NCBI RefSeq assembly: GCF_010092445.1
Contig: NZ_CP048031.1
Span: 992,001 to 1,056,000 of the forward strand
Direction: 5' to 3'
Length of the DNA: 64,000 nucleotides
DNA from: Shewanella sp. Arc9-LZ
Lineage (GTDB): Bacteria; Pseudomonadota; Gammaproteobacteria; Enterobacterales; Shewanellaceae
The position numbers and the translations under genes were made by a program. Position 1 is the first letter of the stretch. Each line of letters begins with the position of its first letter. The notes below the pieces were generated by a model. The model did not search any database, had not been told where the DNA came from, and saw only the letters and a program-made list of their open reading frames with translations. Positions 27,267-35,891 of the stretch are shown here, one piece after another.

Positions 27267-28430
27267 ATGCGTTTTAACTACACTGCAATCTCACTAGCAC
27301 TCGTGGCAACATTATCCGCGTGTGGCGGTTCAGGCTCGGATGACACTAGCACCCCGACAACCCCAACTACACCTACAACCGGTTTTAGTTTTGTCGCGAC
27401 AGAAATGATCACTAACTTAACCGATGATGTGATTGTGGCTGGTTATGCTGATTTAGCGGCAAAAGGGGATGCCTTATTATTGGCAACCCAAACCTTACTT
27501 ACCTCAACGGTACAAGCCGATTTAGTGGCTGCACAAAATGCGTGGAAGTCGGCTCGTCAACCTTGGGAGCAAGGGGAGTCGCATATCTTTGGCCCAGTCG
27601 ACTCATTGAGTATCGACCCGCATTTAGACAGCTGGCCGTTAAACACCACTGACTTACAAACCCAGTTAGCCAACAGTAATGGTTTTGATGCCGACACCAT
27701 TAAAGGTTGGAATGATGATGTTCAAGGTTTTCATACCATGGAATATCTGTTGTTTGGCGATGGTGTTAACAGCAACACAAAGTTGATTGCAGATCTTAGC
27801 ACCAAAGAACGTGAGTATTTAATCGCCTTAGCGGAAGTGTTCCGCGATTACACCGCGCAATTAGACGATGCTTGGCAAGTGAGCCATAACCCACAAGATG
27901 CTAACGCCAAACCTTATGCCGAGTTGCTTAAAACTCCTGGCGATGCCACTAACACTATTTACTCATCGCAGTTGGCAGTTATTGAAGAATTGATCAACGG
28001 CATGATTGGTATTGTCGATGAAGTCGGTAACGGTAAAATTGCCGATCCATTCGGAGAGTCATTAACTACGGCAGACACCTCTAAGGTGGAGTCGCAGTAT
28101 TCATGGAACTCACTAACTGACTTTTCAAATAACATCATTGGTGTACGTAACGTTTATCAAGGTGAGTTTACGGGTGGTGCCGATAAGCAAGGTTTAATTG
28201 ATTTTGTAACAGCAGCTGATGCGACTTTAGCTACGCGTGTCGCCAGCGAAATTGATGATGCCATTTTAAAAATTCAAGCCATTTCGGGTAGCACTAGCAT
28301 GCCGTTCCGCCAAGCGATTCTCGATGCTGATGGCCGAGCTAGAACCCAGGTCGCTGTGGATGCATTAACAAAGTTACAAGCGACGCTGCAGTCAGATGTG
28401 CTGCCTTTATTATCTGATTGGAACTCATAA
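27267..28430 (+). CDS. imelysin-family (M75) lipoprotein
   Basis: About 387 residues with a lipobox (LSAC, Cys19; Gly at +2). After a Thr/Pro-rich linker the imelysin fold begins. The conserved GxHxxE motif is present as GFHTMEYLLFG, together with WKSARQPWEQGE and FGPVDS. Imelysin proteins (IrpA, EfeM/EfeO relatives) bind metals, mainly iron, at the cell surface or periplasm. The ATG at 27267 follows GGAG; an upstream in-frame start at 27237 would spoil the signal. It is sandwiched between a porin and a di-heme lipoprotein. Confidence 0.9.
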   Translation: MRFNYTAISLALVATLSACGGSGSDDTSTPTTPTTPTTGFSFVATEMITNLTDDVIVAGYADLAAKGDALLLATQTLLTSTVQADLVAAQNAWKSARQPWEQGESHIFGPVDSLSIDPHLDSWPLNTTDLQTQLANSNGFDADTIKGWNDDVQGFHTMEYLLFGDGVNSNTKLIADLSTKEREYLIALAEVFRDYTAQLDDAWQVSHNPQDANAKPYAELLKTPGDATNTIYSSQLAVIEELINGMIGIVDEVGNGKIADPFGESLTTADTSKVESQYSWNSLTDFSNNIIGVRNVYQGEFTGGADKQGLIDFVTAADATLATRVASEIDDAILKIQAISGSTSMPFRQAILDADGRARTQVAVDALTKLQATLQSDVLPLLSDWNS

Positions 28431-28445
28431 TTTAGCTGTTACCGT

Positions 28446-28476
28446 CTCAATAAGGCCATGGAACGACCTTATTGAG
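28446..28476 (+). other. intercistronic hairpin between imelysin and di-heme genes
   Basis: CTCAATAAGG (28446-28455) and CCTTATTGAG (28467-28476) make a perfect 10-bp stem with an 11-nt loop, and outer TTACC/GGTAA bases can extend it. No T-tract follows. It may stabilise the upstream message or reduce downstream expression. Confidence 0.6.
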
Positions 28477-28572
28477 AGGGTAAGTGTGACCAAAAAAATA
28501 GAGACTCAACTCATAACAAGGTCGCATTACTGCTACATAAACTCAATTTTAGTGTGAATGTGTGAGACAAAG

Positions 28573-30201
28573 ATGAACAAATTATTACGACAACCTTATT
28601 GGTTTGTAGCATTACTGGGGCTTAGCCTAAGTGCTTGTGGTGGCAGCGGCGACGATGAAATCTCGCCAGACCCCATTGATCCGGTAGTGACTTATCCTAG
28701 CTATACCTCAATTGTTGCTTTAGGCGGTGACACCACAACATTCGATGCCAGTAACTCTGGCCATGGTTTTTCAACGCCATCGTTAAATTTAACGGCAGAT
28801 GAACTCGCATTACATTTACAAGGTGATACCAACTTTGAAGTTTCGTTTACTACAGCGCCGAATGATCAACACCCTGAGCTTGATGGTTTAGGCCCTGTAT
28901 TTAATAATGCTGACTGTAATTCTTGCCATCAACGCGACGGTCGAAATTCCACTCCCTTTTTGGCCGCAGATGAAACTCGGGTAAAACTGGGTTCGGCAGC
29001 GGGTATTTTCTTACGTATCAGTAAAGCTCCCGCTGAGCCTTGTAGTGTAGGAACTGCAGATAATAATTACTGTGCGCCGATTAAAGTGCCAGATTTTGGT
29101 GACCAGCTATTTCATCGCGGAGTATTAAAAGCGCGCCCTGATTGGCAAGACAATGCATTTGTTGGTCAAGCAGATGTGTATTTGTCTTATGAGCGACATG
29201 ATGAAGTGTATGCCGATGGACGCACCATTAGTTTGAAGAAGCCTATTTTTGCGGTCGAAAATCCATATGATGCACCAGGCGAAACCAAACAAAGTGCTAA
29301 TGTAACTTCAAATCTATTACAAGATGATGTGTTAATGGGTTGGCGTAACGGCATGCCTGTGTTTGGTTTAGGGTTGCTAGAAGCAATACCTGAGGCAAGC
29401 ATTCTCGCCAATGTTGATGCTGATGACAGCAATAAGGATGACATTTCTGGACGGGCTAATTGGGTATTTGATGCCATAAAAGCACAAAATGGTGACAGTA
29501 CTCCCGTGTCTTTAGGTCGCTTTGGTTGGAAAGCCAACACTCCAAGTGTGCGAGTACAATCGTTAGGTGCATTACGTGGTGATATTGGTATTACTAATCC
29601 GTTATTTCCTGATGAAAGCATTGTTGGCACTAGTTTACATGATTCATATTTAACACGAACTGGGTTTGTTGATACTGGTGAAGATGTTAACGGTGCGCCT
29701 GAGGCCAGTGCAGAGTTCAGTGATTCAGTGGTGTTTTATGCCGAAACTTTAGCGGTGCCAGCAAGACGTAACGTTGATAAAACGGCAGTGCGCGAAGGCG
29801 CTAGGTTATTTGAGCAACTTAATTGCAGCAGTTGTCATACGCCGTCGTTTGTGACCAAAACCTCAGGTGATATTGGCGGATTACCGATGAGCGACAGCTT
29901 AAAAGGCCAAACTATTTATCCCTTTAGTGACCTGTTGTTGCACGATATGGGTGAGGGATTGGCAGATGGTCGTCCAGACTTTTTAGCCGACGGTAATGAA
30001 TGGCGTACTCGACCATTGTGGGGCATAGGCTTAACCCAAACGGTTAATCCACAAGCCGGATTTTTACATGACGGCCGCGCAGCAACCTTGGAAGAAGCCA
30101 TTTTGTGGCATGACGGAGAATCTAAAACGTCTAAACAAGACTTTATGGCCTTAACGCAAGCAGAGCGTGATCAGGTTATCGCCTTTTTACAGTCGTTGTA
30201 A
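28573..30201 (+). CDS. di-heme oxidoreductase family lipoprotein (DUF1111)
   Basis: About 542 residues with a lipobox (LSAC, Cys22). Two c-type heme sites are seen, CNSCH and CSSCH, in the di-heme cytochrome c peroxidase-like arrangement of the DUF1111 (thiol oxidoreductase) family. Other features are GPVFNNADCNSCHQ, WRTRPLWGIG and HDGRAATLEEAILWHDGE, typical of the family. These proteins regularly accompany imelysins, suggesting redox handling of iron at the outer envelope. The exact reaction is not established. An in-frame ATG at 28558 is possible; 28573 gives a normal signal peptide. Confidence 0.9.
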   Translation: MNKLLRQPYWFVALLGLSLSACGGSGDDEISPDPIDPVVTYPSYTSIVALGGDTTTFDASNSGHGFSTPSLNLTADELALHLQGDTNFEVSFTTAPNDQHPELDGLGPVFNNADCNSCHQRDGRNSTPFLAADETRVKLGSAAGIFLRISKAPAEPCSVGTADNNYCAPIKVPDFGDQLFHRGVLKARPDWQDNAFVGQADVYLSYERHDEVYADGRTISLKKPIFAVENPYDAPGETKQSANVTSNLLQDDVLMGWRNGMPVFGLGLLEAIPEASILANVDADDSNKDDISGRANWVFDAIKAQNGDSTPVSLGRFGWKANTPSVRVQSLGALRGDIGITNPLFPDESIVGTSLHDSYLTRTGFVDTGEDVNGAPEASAEFSDSVVFYAETLAVPARRNVDKTAVREGARLFEQLNCSSCHTPSFVTKTSGDIGGLPMSDSLKGQTIYPFSDLLLHDMGEGLADGRPDFLADGNEWRTRPLWGIGLTQTVNPQAGFLHDGRAATLEEAILWHDGESKTSKQDFMALTQAERDQVIAFLQSL

Positions 30202-30224
30202 ATTTGCTGTAAAGCTCAAATACC

Positions 30225-30500
30225 TTAGGGTCTGTAGATCTTTCAAGGTTTTTTTTGCAGCGAATTGTTGGTCATTACTTAAACATGAACTACAAGGCAG
30301 AGGCTTTGTAGTTATTCTACATTAAGAGCTGATAACGCAGTAGAAATGACCAACAAACGCTGCCCGAAGGGTTCGGCTAAAAACGTTTTACTCTTTGTTG
30401 AGCGAATTTTGCTTAGATTGCTAGGCAGCAATCCACTCGCCTCGATTAAAATGTTTTTATCTCGAACAAAATTTAACCAGAAACGTTCAGCAGACCCTAG
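30225..30500. mobile_element. MITE-like non-autonomous element, ~276 bp
   Basis: The outer ends are inverted repeats: TAGGGTCTG (30226-30234) and CAGACCCTA (30491-30499). Inside is a long near-perfect inverted pair (left arm near 30257-30276, right arm ending GCTGC near 30363) and an inner palindrome AACTACAA/TTGTAGTT. It codes for nothing convincing. I have a general memory that repeats of this kind occur in Shewanella-type genomes, but this is not verified. Confidence 0.55.
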
Positions 30501-30526
30501 ACATTTATGCCTAGGGTATTTTTTTG
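30494..30526 (+). terminator. rho-independent terminator at the element's right end
   Basis: ACCCTAG (30494-30500) and CTAGGGT (30511-30517) form a 7-bp stem with a 10-nt loop followed by a T-rich run to 30525. Its left arm is the terminal repeat of the MITE-like element. Confidence 0.7.
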
Positions 30527-30665
30527 CGCGGCAGTTCACATTGCATTACGGTAGTTCATATTGAGGTAATTGTGGATGATGATGACGTGATCTGTTTCAT
30601 GTAAATTTTCGCGCCAGTGGTCTAAGATACTGTATTACTTTTAAATGATTTCATTCGAGGTCAGC

Positions 30666-31187
30666 ATGAGCCAAATTTTACTGATCCATTCAAGTGTCCA
30701 TGGTTACACTCAAAAAATATGTGAATATTTACAGCGTCAACTGGTTGAGCAAGGCGAGCTGGTCACGGTCGCATCCTTAGCGGAAGCTCCCGATTTAGCC
30801 CTATTTGATAAAGTGTACATTGGCGCCAGTATTCGTCATGGCAAACATCGCCCAGCCCTGTATCAATTTATTGAAGATCATCGTGCGGAATTGGACAGCA
30901 AACCCAGTGGTTTTTTCTCGGTGAGTTTAGTGGCGCGCAAACCCAATAAAAATACGCCGCAAACTAACAGCTATATGCAACAGTTTTTAAGTCAAAGCCC
31001 TTGGCAGCCAAGGTTATTACAGGTGTTTGGCGGTAATTTAGATTACCAAGGTTATGGTGCCATGGACCGGAATATTATTCGGTTTATTATGTGGCTAACC
31101 AAAGGGCCGACAGACCCTAATACCAAAGTTGAGTTTACCAATTGGCAAAAAGTTGATGAGTTTGCTCAGCAAATAATAGAGGCATAA
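30666..31187 (+). CDS. hemG: menaquinone-dependent protoporphyrinogen IX dehydrogenase
   Basis: About 173 residues with the long-chain flavodoxin-type fold of HemG: LIHSSVHGYTQKICEYL at the FMN phosphate site and VYIGASIRHGKHRPALYQFIEDH. The C-terminal part, RNIIRFIMWLTKGPTDPNTKVEFTNW, is typical of HemG. It oxidises protoporphyrinogen IX to protoporphyrin IX in haem synthesis with electrons to quinone. ATG 30666 has GAGG at good spacing; the upstream in-frame start (30645) is less likely. A membrane cytochrome gene follows three bases later. Confidence 0.92.
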   Translation: MSQILLIHSSVHGYTQKICEYLQRQLVEQGELVTVASLAEAPDLALFDKVYIGASIRHGKHRPALYQFIEDHRAELDSKPSGFFSVSLVARKPNKNTPQTNSYMQQFLSQSPWQPRLLQVFGGNLDYQGYGAMDRNIIRFIMWLTKGPTDPNTKVEFTNWQKVDEFAQQIIEA

Positions 31188-31190
31188 TTA

Positions 31191-31706
31191 ATGGTATTAA
31201 AGCCGTTATGGCAGCGTATTGAAGCAGTATTGCATCCATTGATGATATTGATGTCGTTGTTATTAGTTTGCACCAGCCCATGGATATTAATTGGACGCCA
31301 ATTAAGTCCTCGCGCCAGTGTTTGGGATGTATTTCATGTTTATGGTGGCTTGTTTACCGCATTGTTAGCATTGATGTTTACTTATAAAGTGTGTGCGGCC
31401 GGGCAGTGGCGGCAGTTTTTTCCTTGGCTTACCTTTGAGTTAACGCCATTGCTTGCAGATGTGCGAGGGTTAGTGCACGGTCAATTGCCACATTCTGGTG
31501 GCAAAGGCCTAATCAGTGTCATTGAAGGCATTGGGGTTATTTTGTTACTGCTGGTGGTGTGTAGCGGAGCTGGTTGGTACATAGCAGATCCTAGTAATGC
31601 TTTAGCATGGCGCGGTTATCATATTGTGTTTGCTCAGGGTTTTATTGGCTTTATTGTGCTTCATTGTTTATTGGCTCTTTTACATCTTCGCGATTTTTTT
31701 AATTAA
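31191..31706 (+). CDS. b-type cytochrome (cytochrome b561-like membrane protein)
   Basis: 171 residues, four membrane segments. Histidines in or near them could bind two b hemes (HPLMILM in segment one, DVFHVYGG in segment two, YHIVFAQGFIGFIVLHCLLALLH in the last). It fits the cytochrome b561/b6 group. It begins 3 bp after hemG, so it is translationally coupled and may relay electrons from HemG to the quinone pool, but that link is inferred from position only. Confidence 0.8.
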   Translation: MVLKPLWQRIEAVLHPLMILMSLLLVCTSPWILIGRQLSPRASVWDVFHVYGGLFTALLALMFTYKVCAAGQWRQFFPWLTFELTPLLADVRGLVHGQLPHSGGKGLISVIEGIGVILLLLVVCSGAGWYIADPSNALAWRGYHIVFAQGFIGFIVLHCLLALLHLRDFFN

Positions 31707-31795
31707 CTGTGTCTGAGTCGCTGGCAAATCGGCATTGTCATCAGCATTGTCATCAACATTGCCACCAGAAGAATGGCTTAGTTCAAATCGACTCA

Positions 31796-32683
31796 TTATT
31801 GGGTATTCAATTGCTGAAACCAATTTAACGTAAACTGAATAAAACTGCTTAACCTTGCGGATTGTTGTACCAACTGTGGGTGAATTAAATAGGCGGTCGA
31901 TGCGTTCATGGTTTCTGTGGTTAAGATGGCTTGTAATGTGCCTGCTTGTATTTCTTTATCGACTAAATACTCTGGCCCGACAATAATCCCTCGACCCAAT
32001 AATGCCAACTGTTTAAGCATATGATTATCGTTAACACTCAAGCAGCTATTGATTAATATCGGCTGAGCATTGAAGGTCCAGTGAGTTTGTTCTGTTGCCG
32101 TTAGGCATTGGTGATGTTGCAAATCCTCAATCGAATTGGGCGTTCCGTGTTGTTGAAGATAAGCTGGGGCCGCACAACAGATTTGCTGATAATCAAATAA
32201 TTTTTTAGCGACCATGTTTTGCGGTGGTGTTGCGGTAGCCCTAAATGCGAGATCAAAATCGTTACGGGTTAAGTCGTGCAGGGTATAGCTGCAATCAATA
32301 CTAAAATGTACCTGCGGATGCAATTGCGTAAACTCATGGCAAATATTAAGCAAATGGCGTTGAGTGAGTTGGCTGGGCGCTGTAATGCGGATCCGCCCTG
32401 AGATATCGTCGTTGTCGTGACGAATTCTTTTGTCTAGCATGAGTAAGTCGGCTTTTACTTGTCCCATGCTCGATAAAATCATCTCACCTTGTGGCGTTAG
32501 CCTTACACTGCGTGTTGTACGTATGAGTAATGGTCGGCCTACTTCTTTTTCGAGTTGCCTAATCTGCTCAGATAAATAGCCTCTCGATATCCCTAATGAG
32601 GCCGCCGCTTCGGTAAAGCTAAGTTGTTTGGCGACTTCACTGAATAAGAATAATCGCTCAAATTTTTTGTGTTCACGGCTCAT
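31796..32683 (-). CDS. LysR-family transcriptional regulator
   Basis: About 295 residues. The N-terminal helix-turn-helix (LSFTEAAASLGISRGYLSEQIRQLEKEVG) is followed by the LysR effector domain. It is divergent from the aldo/keto reductase at 32828, the likely target. An in-frame start at 32698 exists, but 32683 (MSREHKK) has GGTGAT upstream and matches the family length better. Confidence 0.88.
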   Translation of the reverse strand: MSREHKKFERLFLFSEVAKQLSFTEAAASLGISRGYLSEQIRQLEKEVGRPLLIRTTRSVRLTPQGEMILSSMGQVKADLLMLDKRIRHDNDDISGRIRITAPSQLTQRHLLNICHEFTQLHPQVHFSIDCSYTLHDLTRNDFDLAFRATATPPQNMVAKKLFDYQQICCAAPAYLQQHGTPNSIEDLQHHQCLTATEQTHWTFNAQPILINSCLSVNDNHMLKQLALLGRGIIVGPEYLVDKEIQAGTLQAILTTETMNASTAYLIHPQLVQQSARLSSFIQFTLNWFQQLNTQ

Positions 32684-32827
32684 GATTATCACCATCAATA
32701 ATATTTTATAGAGAACTGTAATCTTTTATTGGTAGATATACCAAATAATGATTTTGGTTTTTGCGGTTCATTTTTACGCTGAATCCCATACACTCATATT
32801 CATCATAATTATAAAAAGAGTATCAAT

Positions 32828-33799
32828 ATGACAGCTTTACCCTTAACAGAATTTTTACCCAATGTTAGCCCTATCGTGTATGGCTGTATGGGGCTGGGTG
32901 GCGGTTGGAATAACAATGCCATTACTCGAGCGGATATTCAGCAAGCCCATGAAGTTATTGATACTGCGCTGGATAACCAAATAAACTATTTTGATCACGC
33001 TGATATTTATACTTTTGGTAAAGCAGAGTCCGTTTTTGGCAAGATATTAGCTCAGCGTCCTGAGTTGCGTGAAAAAATATACCTGCAAACCAAGTGCGGT
33101 ATTCGATTTGAAGACAGCAAGGGCCCTAAGCGTTACGACTTATCAGCTGAGTGGATTAAGTATTCTGTTGATAACAGCCTCAAGCAGCTCAATGCCGAAT
33201 ACCTTGATGTATTAGTGCTTCATCGCCCAGACCCGTTAATGCGACCAGCAGAAATTGCCGAAACGTTTCAACAGCTAAAGTCTGCTGGTAAGGTACGCTT
33301 TCTGGGTGTTTCGAATATGCAGCAACATCAAATTAGCGCGCTGCAGCGTATGCTTGGTGAGCCATTAGTGGTAAACCAAATTGAAATGAGTTTGCAAAAA
33401 CACGCATGGGTAGACGAAACCATTTATGCGGGTAATCAAGACGGCAAAGACATCAACTTTACCCCTGGTACGTTAGAGTACTGCAATCAACATAATATAC
33501 AAATTCAGGCGTGGGGCAGCTTATGTCAAGGGATTTACAGTGGCATAGCAACAGCGGAGCTGTCGACAGCCGTGCAGCAAACCAGCCAGCTTGTTGCTAC
33601 GTTAGCCGCTGAATATCACACTAGCCCAGAAGCCGTGTTATTAAGTTGGTTAATGCAGCATCCTAGCCAAATTCAACCTGTTATTGGCACCACCAACCTT
33701 GAGCGTATTAAGGCTTGTGCAAAAGCCACTAACGTCTCGTTAAGTCGCGAGCACTGGTATGCATTGTATGTCAGCGCTAAAGGACATGAGTTACCTTAA
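32828..33799 (+). CDS. aldo/keto reductase
   Basis: 323 residues of the AKR TIM-barrel family. It shows YGCMGLGGGW at the start, the catalytic NYFDHADIYTFGKAE segment (Asp and Tyr) near residue 55, the catalytic Lys (LQTKCG), and LHRPDP around 135. It should reduce aldehydes or ketones with NADPH. The last ~15 codons are part of a 161-bp tandem duplication extending into the next gene, but this copy of the reductase is intact. Probably controlled by the divergent LysR. Confidence 0.92.
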   Translation: MTALPLTEFLPNVSPIVYGCMGLGGGWNNNAITRADIQQAHEVIDTALDNQINYFDHADIYTFGKAESVFGKILAQRPELREKIYLQTKCGIRFEDSKGPKRYDLSAEWIKYSVDNSLKQLNAEYLDVLVLHRPDPLMRPAEIAETFQQLKSAGKVRFLGVSNMQQHQISALQRMLGEPLVVNQIEMSLQKHAWVDETIYAGNQDGKDINFTPGTLEYCNQHNIQIQAWGSLCQGIYSGIATAELSTAVQQTSQLVATLAAEYHTSPEAVLLSWLMQHPSQIQPVIGTTNLERIKACAKATNVSLSREHWYALYVSAKGHELP

Positions 33800-34077
33800 T
33801 CATCACTACAGCATGTTTGAGCAATACCCGAGCATTTCTCGATGCCATTCAATTAAAGGATTCTAAGACAATATGAACAAGACAACATGGGCACTATTGA
33901 GTGCAGCATTGGTGTTGGTATGCATTGTATGTCAACGCTAAAGGACATGAGTTACCTTAATCATCACTACAGCATGTTTGAGCAATACCCGAGCATTTAT
34001 CCATGCCATTCAATTAAAGGATTCTAAGACAATATGAACAAGACAACATGGGCACTATTGAGTGCAGCATTGGTGTT
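33755..34077. repeat. 161-bp tandem duplication spanning the AKR end and amylase start
   Basis: Unit 1 (33755-33915) and unit 2 (33916-34076) are identical except for three substitutions (AKR codon change at 33773/33934, two near 33838/33999). Each unit holds the last codons of the reductase, the spacer, the ribosome-binding region and the first 15 codons of the amylase signal peptide. The two copies give two starts, 33873 and 34034; only the second leads into the enzyme. Confidence 0.95.
33873..33941 (+). pseudogene. decoy 22-codon ORF: duplicated amylase signal peptide start
   Basis: This ATG and the first 15 codons (MNKTTWALLSAALVL) are identical to the amylase start, with the same upstream AAGGA. 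The frame then runs into reductase-derived DNA (VCIVCQR) and stops at TAA 33939-33941. It was made by the tandem duplication and has lost the lipobox. If translated it would act as a leader upstream of the amylase. Confidence 0.75.
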
Positions 34078-35833
34078 AAGTGGATGTCAGCAAGCAGAAA
34101 CAGAAGTGGTCGCGTCGGCGGTTCAGCCTTTGCCACAACCAAGCGTACAAGCTGATATATACCAAGATTACTTACATCGTGATGTTCGGGACGATATTTT
34201 CTATTTTTTATTACCAGACCGTTTTTATAACGGCGATAGCAGTAATGATAACGGCTCAATCTCTAAACCAATTTCAGCGGGTGGTTTTGATACTAGCAGC
34301 AGTCGCGGTTTTCATGGCGGTGATATTTTAGGCATTGAACAAAAGTTAGATTATCTCCAAAACCTTGGTATTACCGCGATTTGGATGACGCCATTATTGC
34401 GAAATAAGGCCATTCAATCAGATGGCATTGCGCATCATGGTTATTGGATTGTCGACTTTACCGAAATAGACCCGCATTTTGGATCTAACGCAGACTTAAA
34501 ACAGCTAATAGACTCGGCACACCAACGCGGTATAAAAGTCTTTTTTGATATTATTACTAACCACACGGCCGATGTCATCAAGTACCAAGAGTGTCATCAA
34601 TCGTCGGGAGAGTTTATTGCGCCGCAAACCCATTGCGAATACAAGTCGTTAGCTCAAGTTGAAAAGGGCGACAGTTACACGCCGTTTGTGCCGCAAGATC
34701 AAGCGAGTGTAAAAGTGCCTGATTGGTTAAATGACCCGCGTTTTTATCACAACCAAGGTGATAGCACATTCAAAGGTGAGAGCTCATTAAATGGCGACTT
34801 TAGTGGCTTAGATGATCTTAATACCGCAGATCCTCAAGTGGTATCTGGCATGGTTGATATTTACCAAAACCTGATTAAAGAATTTAAGCCAGATGGATTT
34901 AGGATCGACACGGTTAAACATGTGGACTTGTCATTTTGGCAAACGTTTAGCCCTGAAATCGTTAACTTTGCCAAGGCGCAAGGCATTCCTCAGTTTCATG
35001 TGTTTGGTGAAGTGTACGATACCAACCCTAACAACCTCAGCGTTTTTACTACCCAAGGCAAGTTACCTTCGGTATTGGACTTTGCGTTTCAACAAACTGC
35101 GGCAGATATTTTTTATCGCGGCAAGAGTCCTGTATTAGCCCAGCAATTATTTGCCCAAGATTCGTTATATCAAGATGACGACAGCCAGGCTGATTTATTG
35201 ATGACTTTTTTAGGTAATCATGACATGGGCCGCACTGGCTATTTCGTCAATCAAGCCAATCCTGATGTAAGCTCAGCCGATAAACTGCAACGCAGTATTT
35301 TGTCGCATGCGTTTATGTTTTTATCTCGCGGTATTCCAGTGATTTATTATGGTGATGAGCAAGGATTTACGGGCGATGGCAATGACATTGACGCACGAGA
35401 AGATATGTTTGCATCTCACGTTGCTAGCTACAATGACAATATTTTACTGGGCACGAACGCGACGACCGCAGATGATAACTTTGACCCTAAACACCCTTTG
35501 TATCAAGCAATAGCAAAACTGAGTGAACTGCGTAAGCAATATCCTATTTTGCGTCGTGGTCAATATCAAGACCGCTTTTATCAAGCAGACAAAGACATGT
35601 TTGCATTTGCTCGGGTAGACCCTGAAACAGGGGCAGAGTTTTTGATGGTGTTTAATAGCGGTGAGCAAGCGCAGACGATTAATGTCACCCAAGAGGGCAA
35701 GCGTTATCGCTTAATGACCACATGGCCAGATGTTGTAGTGCCACCAATTGAAGATGCCGCACAGGCCGTATCAGCAGAGTTAACGGTGACCTTACCGCGA
35801 TTAAGTTATGCAATTTATACCACAGCAAGTTAA
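34034..35833 (+). CDS. alpha-amylase family (GH13) lipoprotein
   Basis: 599 residues. The lipobox LSGC (Cys18) marks a lipoprotein. The GH13 barrel carries all conserved regions: DIITNHTADV (region I), GFRIDTVKHV with the Asp nucleophile (II), HVFGEVYD with the Glu acid (III) and FLGNHDMGR (IV). It likely cleaves alpha-1,4 or alpha-1,6 glucans outside the inner membrane. Gly/Asn-rich loops could bind calcium. The gene lies just after a duplicated copy of its own start; the true start is 34034. Confidence 0.92.
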   Translation: MNKTTWALLSAALVLSGCQQAETEVVASAVQPLPQPSVQADIYQDYLHRDVRDDIFYFLLPDRFYNGDSSNDNGSISKPISAGGFDTSSSRGFHGGDILGIEQKLDYLQNLGITAIWMTPLLRNKAIQSDGIAHHGYWIVDFTEIDPHFGSNADLKQLIDSAHQRGIKVFFDIITNHTADVIKYQECHQSSGEFIAPQTHCEYKSLAQVEKGDSYTPFVPQDQASVKVPDWLNDPRFYHNQGDSTFKGESSLNGDFSGLDDLNTADPQVVSGMVDIYQNLIKEFKPDGFRIDTVKHVDLSFWQTFSPEIVNFAKAQGIPQFHVFGEVYDTNPNNLSVFTTQGKLPSVLDFAFQQTAADIFYRGKSPVLAQQLFAQDSLYQDDDSQADLLMTFLGNHDMGRTGYFVNQANPDVSSADKLQRSILSHAFMFLSRGIPVIYYGDEQGFTGDGNDIDAREDMFASHVASYNDNILLGTNATTADDNFDPKHPLYQAIAKLSELRKQYPILRRGQYQDRFYQADKDMFAFARVDPETGAEFLMVFNSGEQAQTINVTQEGKRYRLMTTWPDVVVPPIEDAAQAVSAELTVTLPRLSYAIYTTAS

Positions 35834-35844
35834 GCAATAAAGAT

Positions 35845-35878
35845 AAAAAAATTGCTATCCAGTGGATAGCCATTTTTG
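35845..35878. terminator. bidirectional terminator
   Basis: GCTATCC (35854-35860) and GGATAGC (35864-35870) form a 7-bp stem with a 3-nt loop. A T-run follows on the plus strand and an A-run precedes it, so it can end the amylase and the convergent dsbA-like gene. Confidence 0.85.
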
Positions 35879-35891
35879 TATCGGTTAACCA

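Noticed and set aside
30312..30564. Overlapping 72-75 codon frames on both strands
   Set aside because: Both lie in the MITE-like element and extend across its end into the terminator; no signs of coding.
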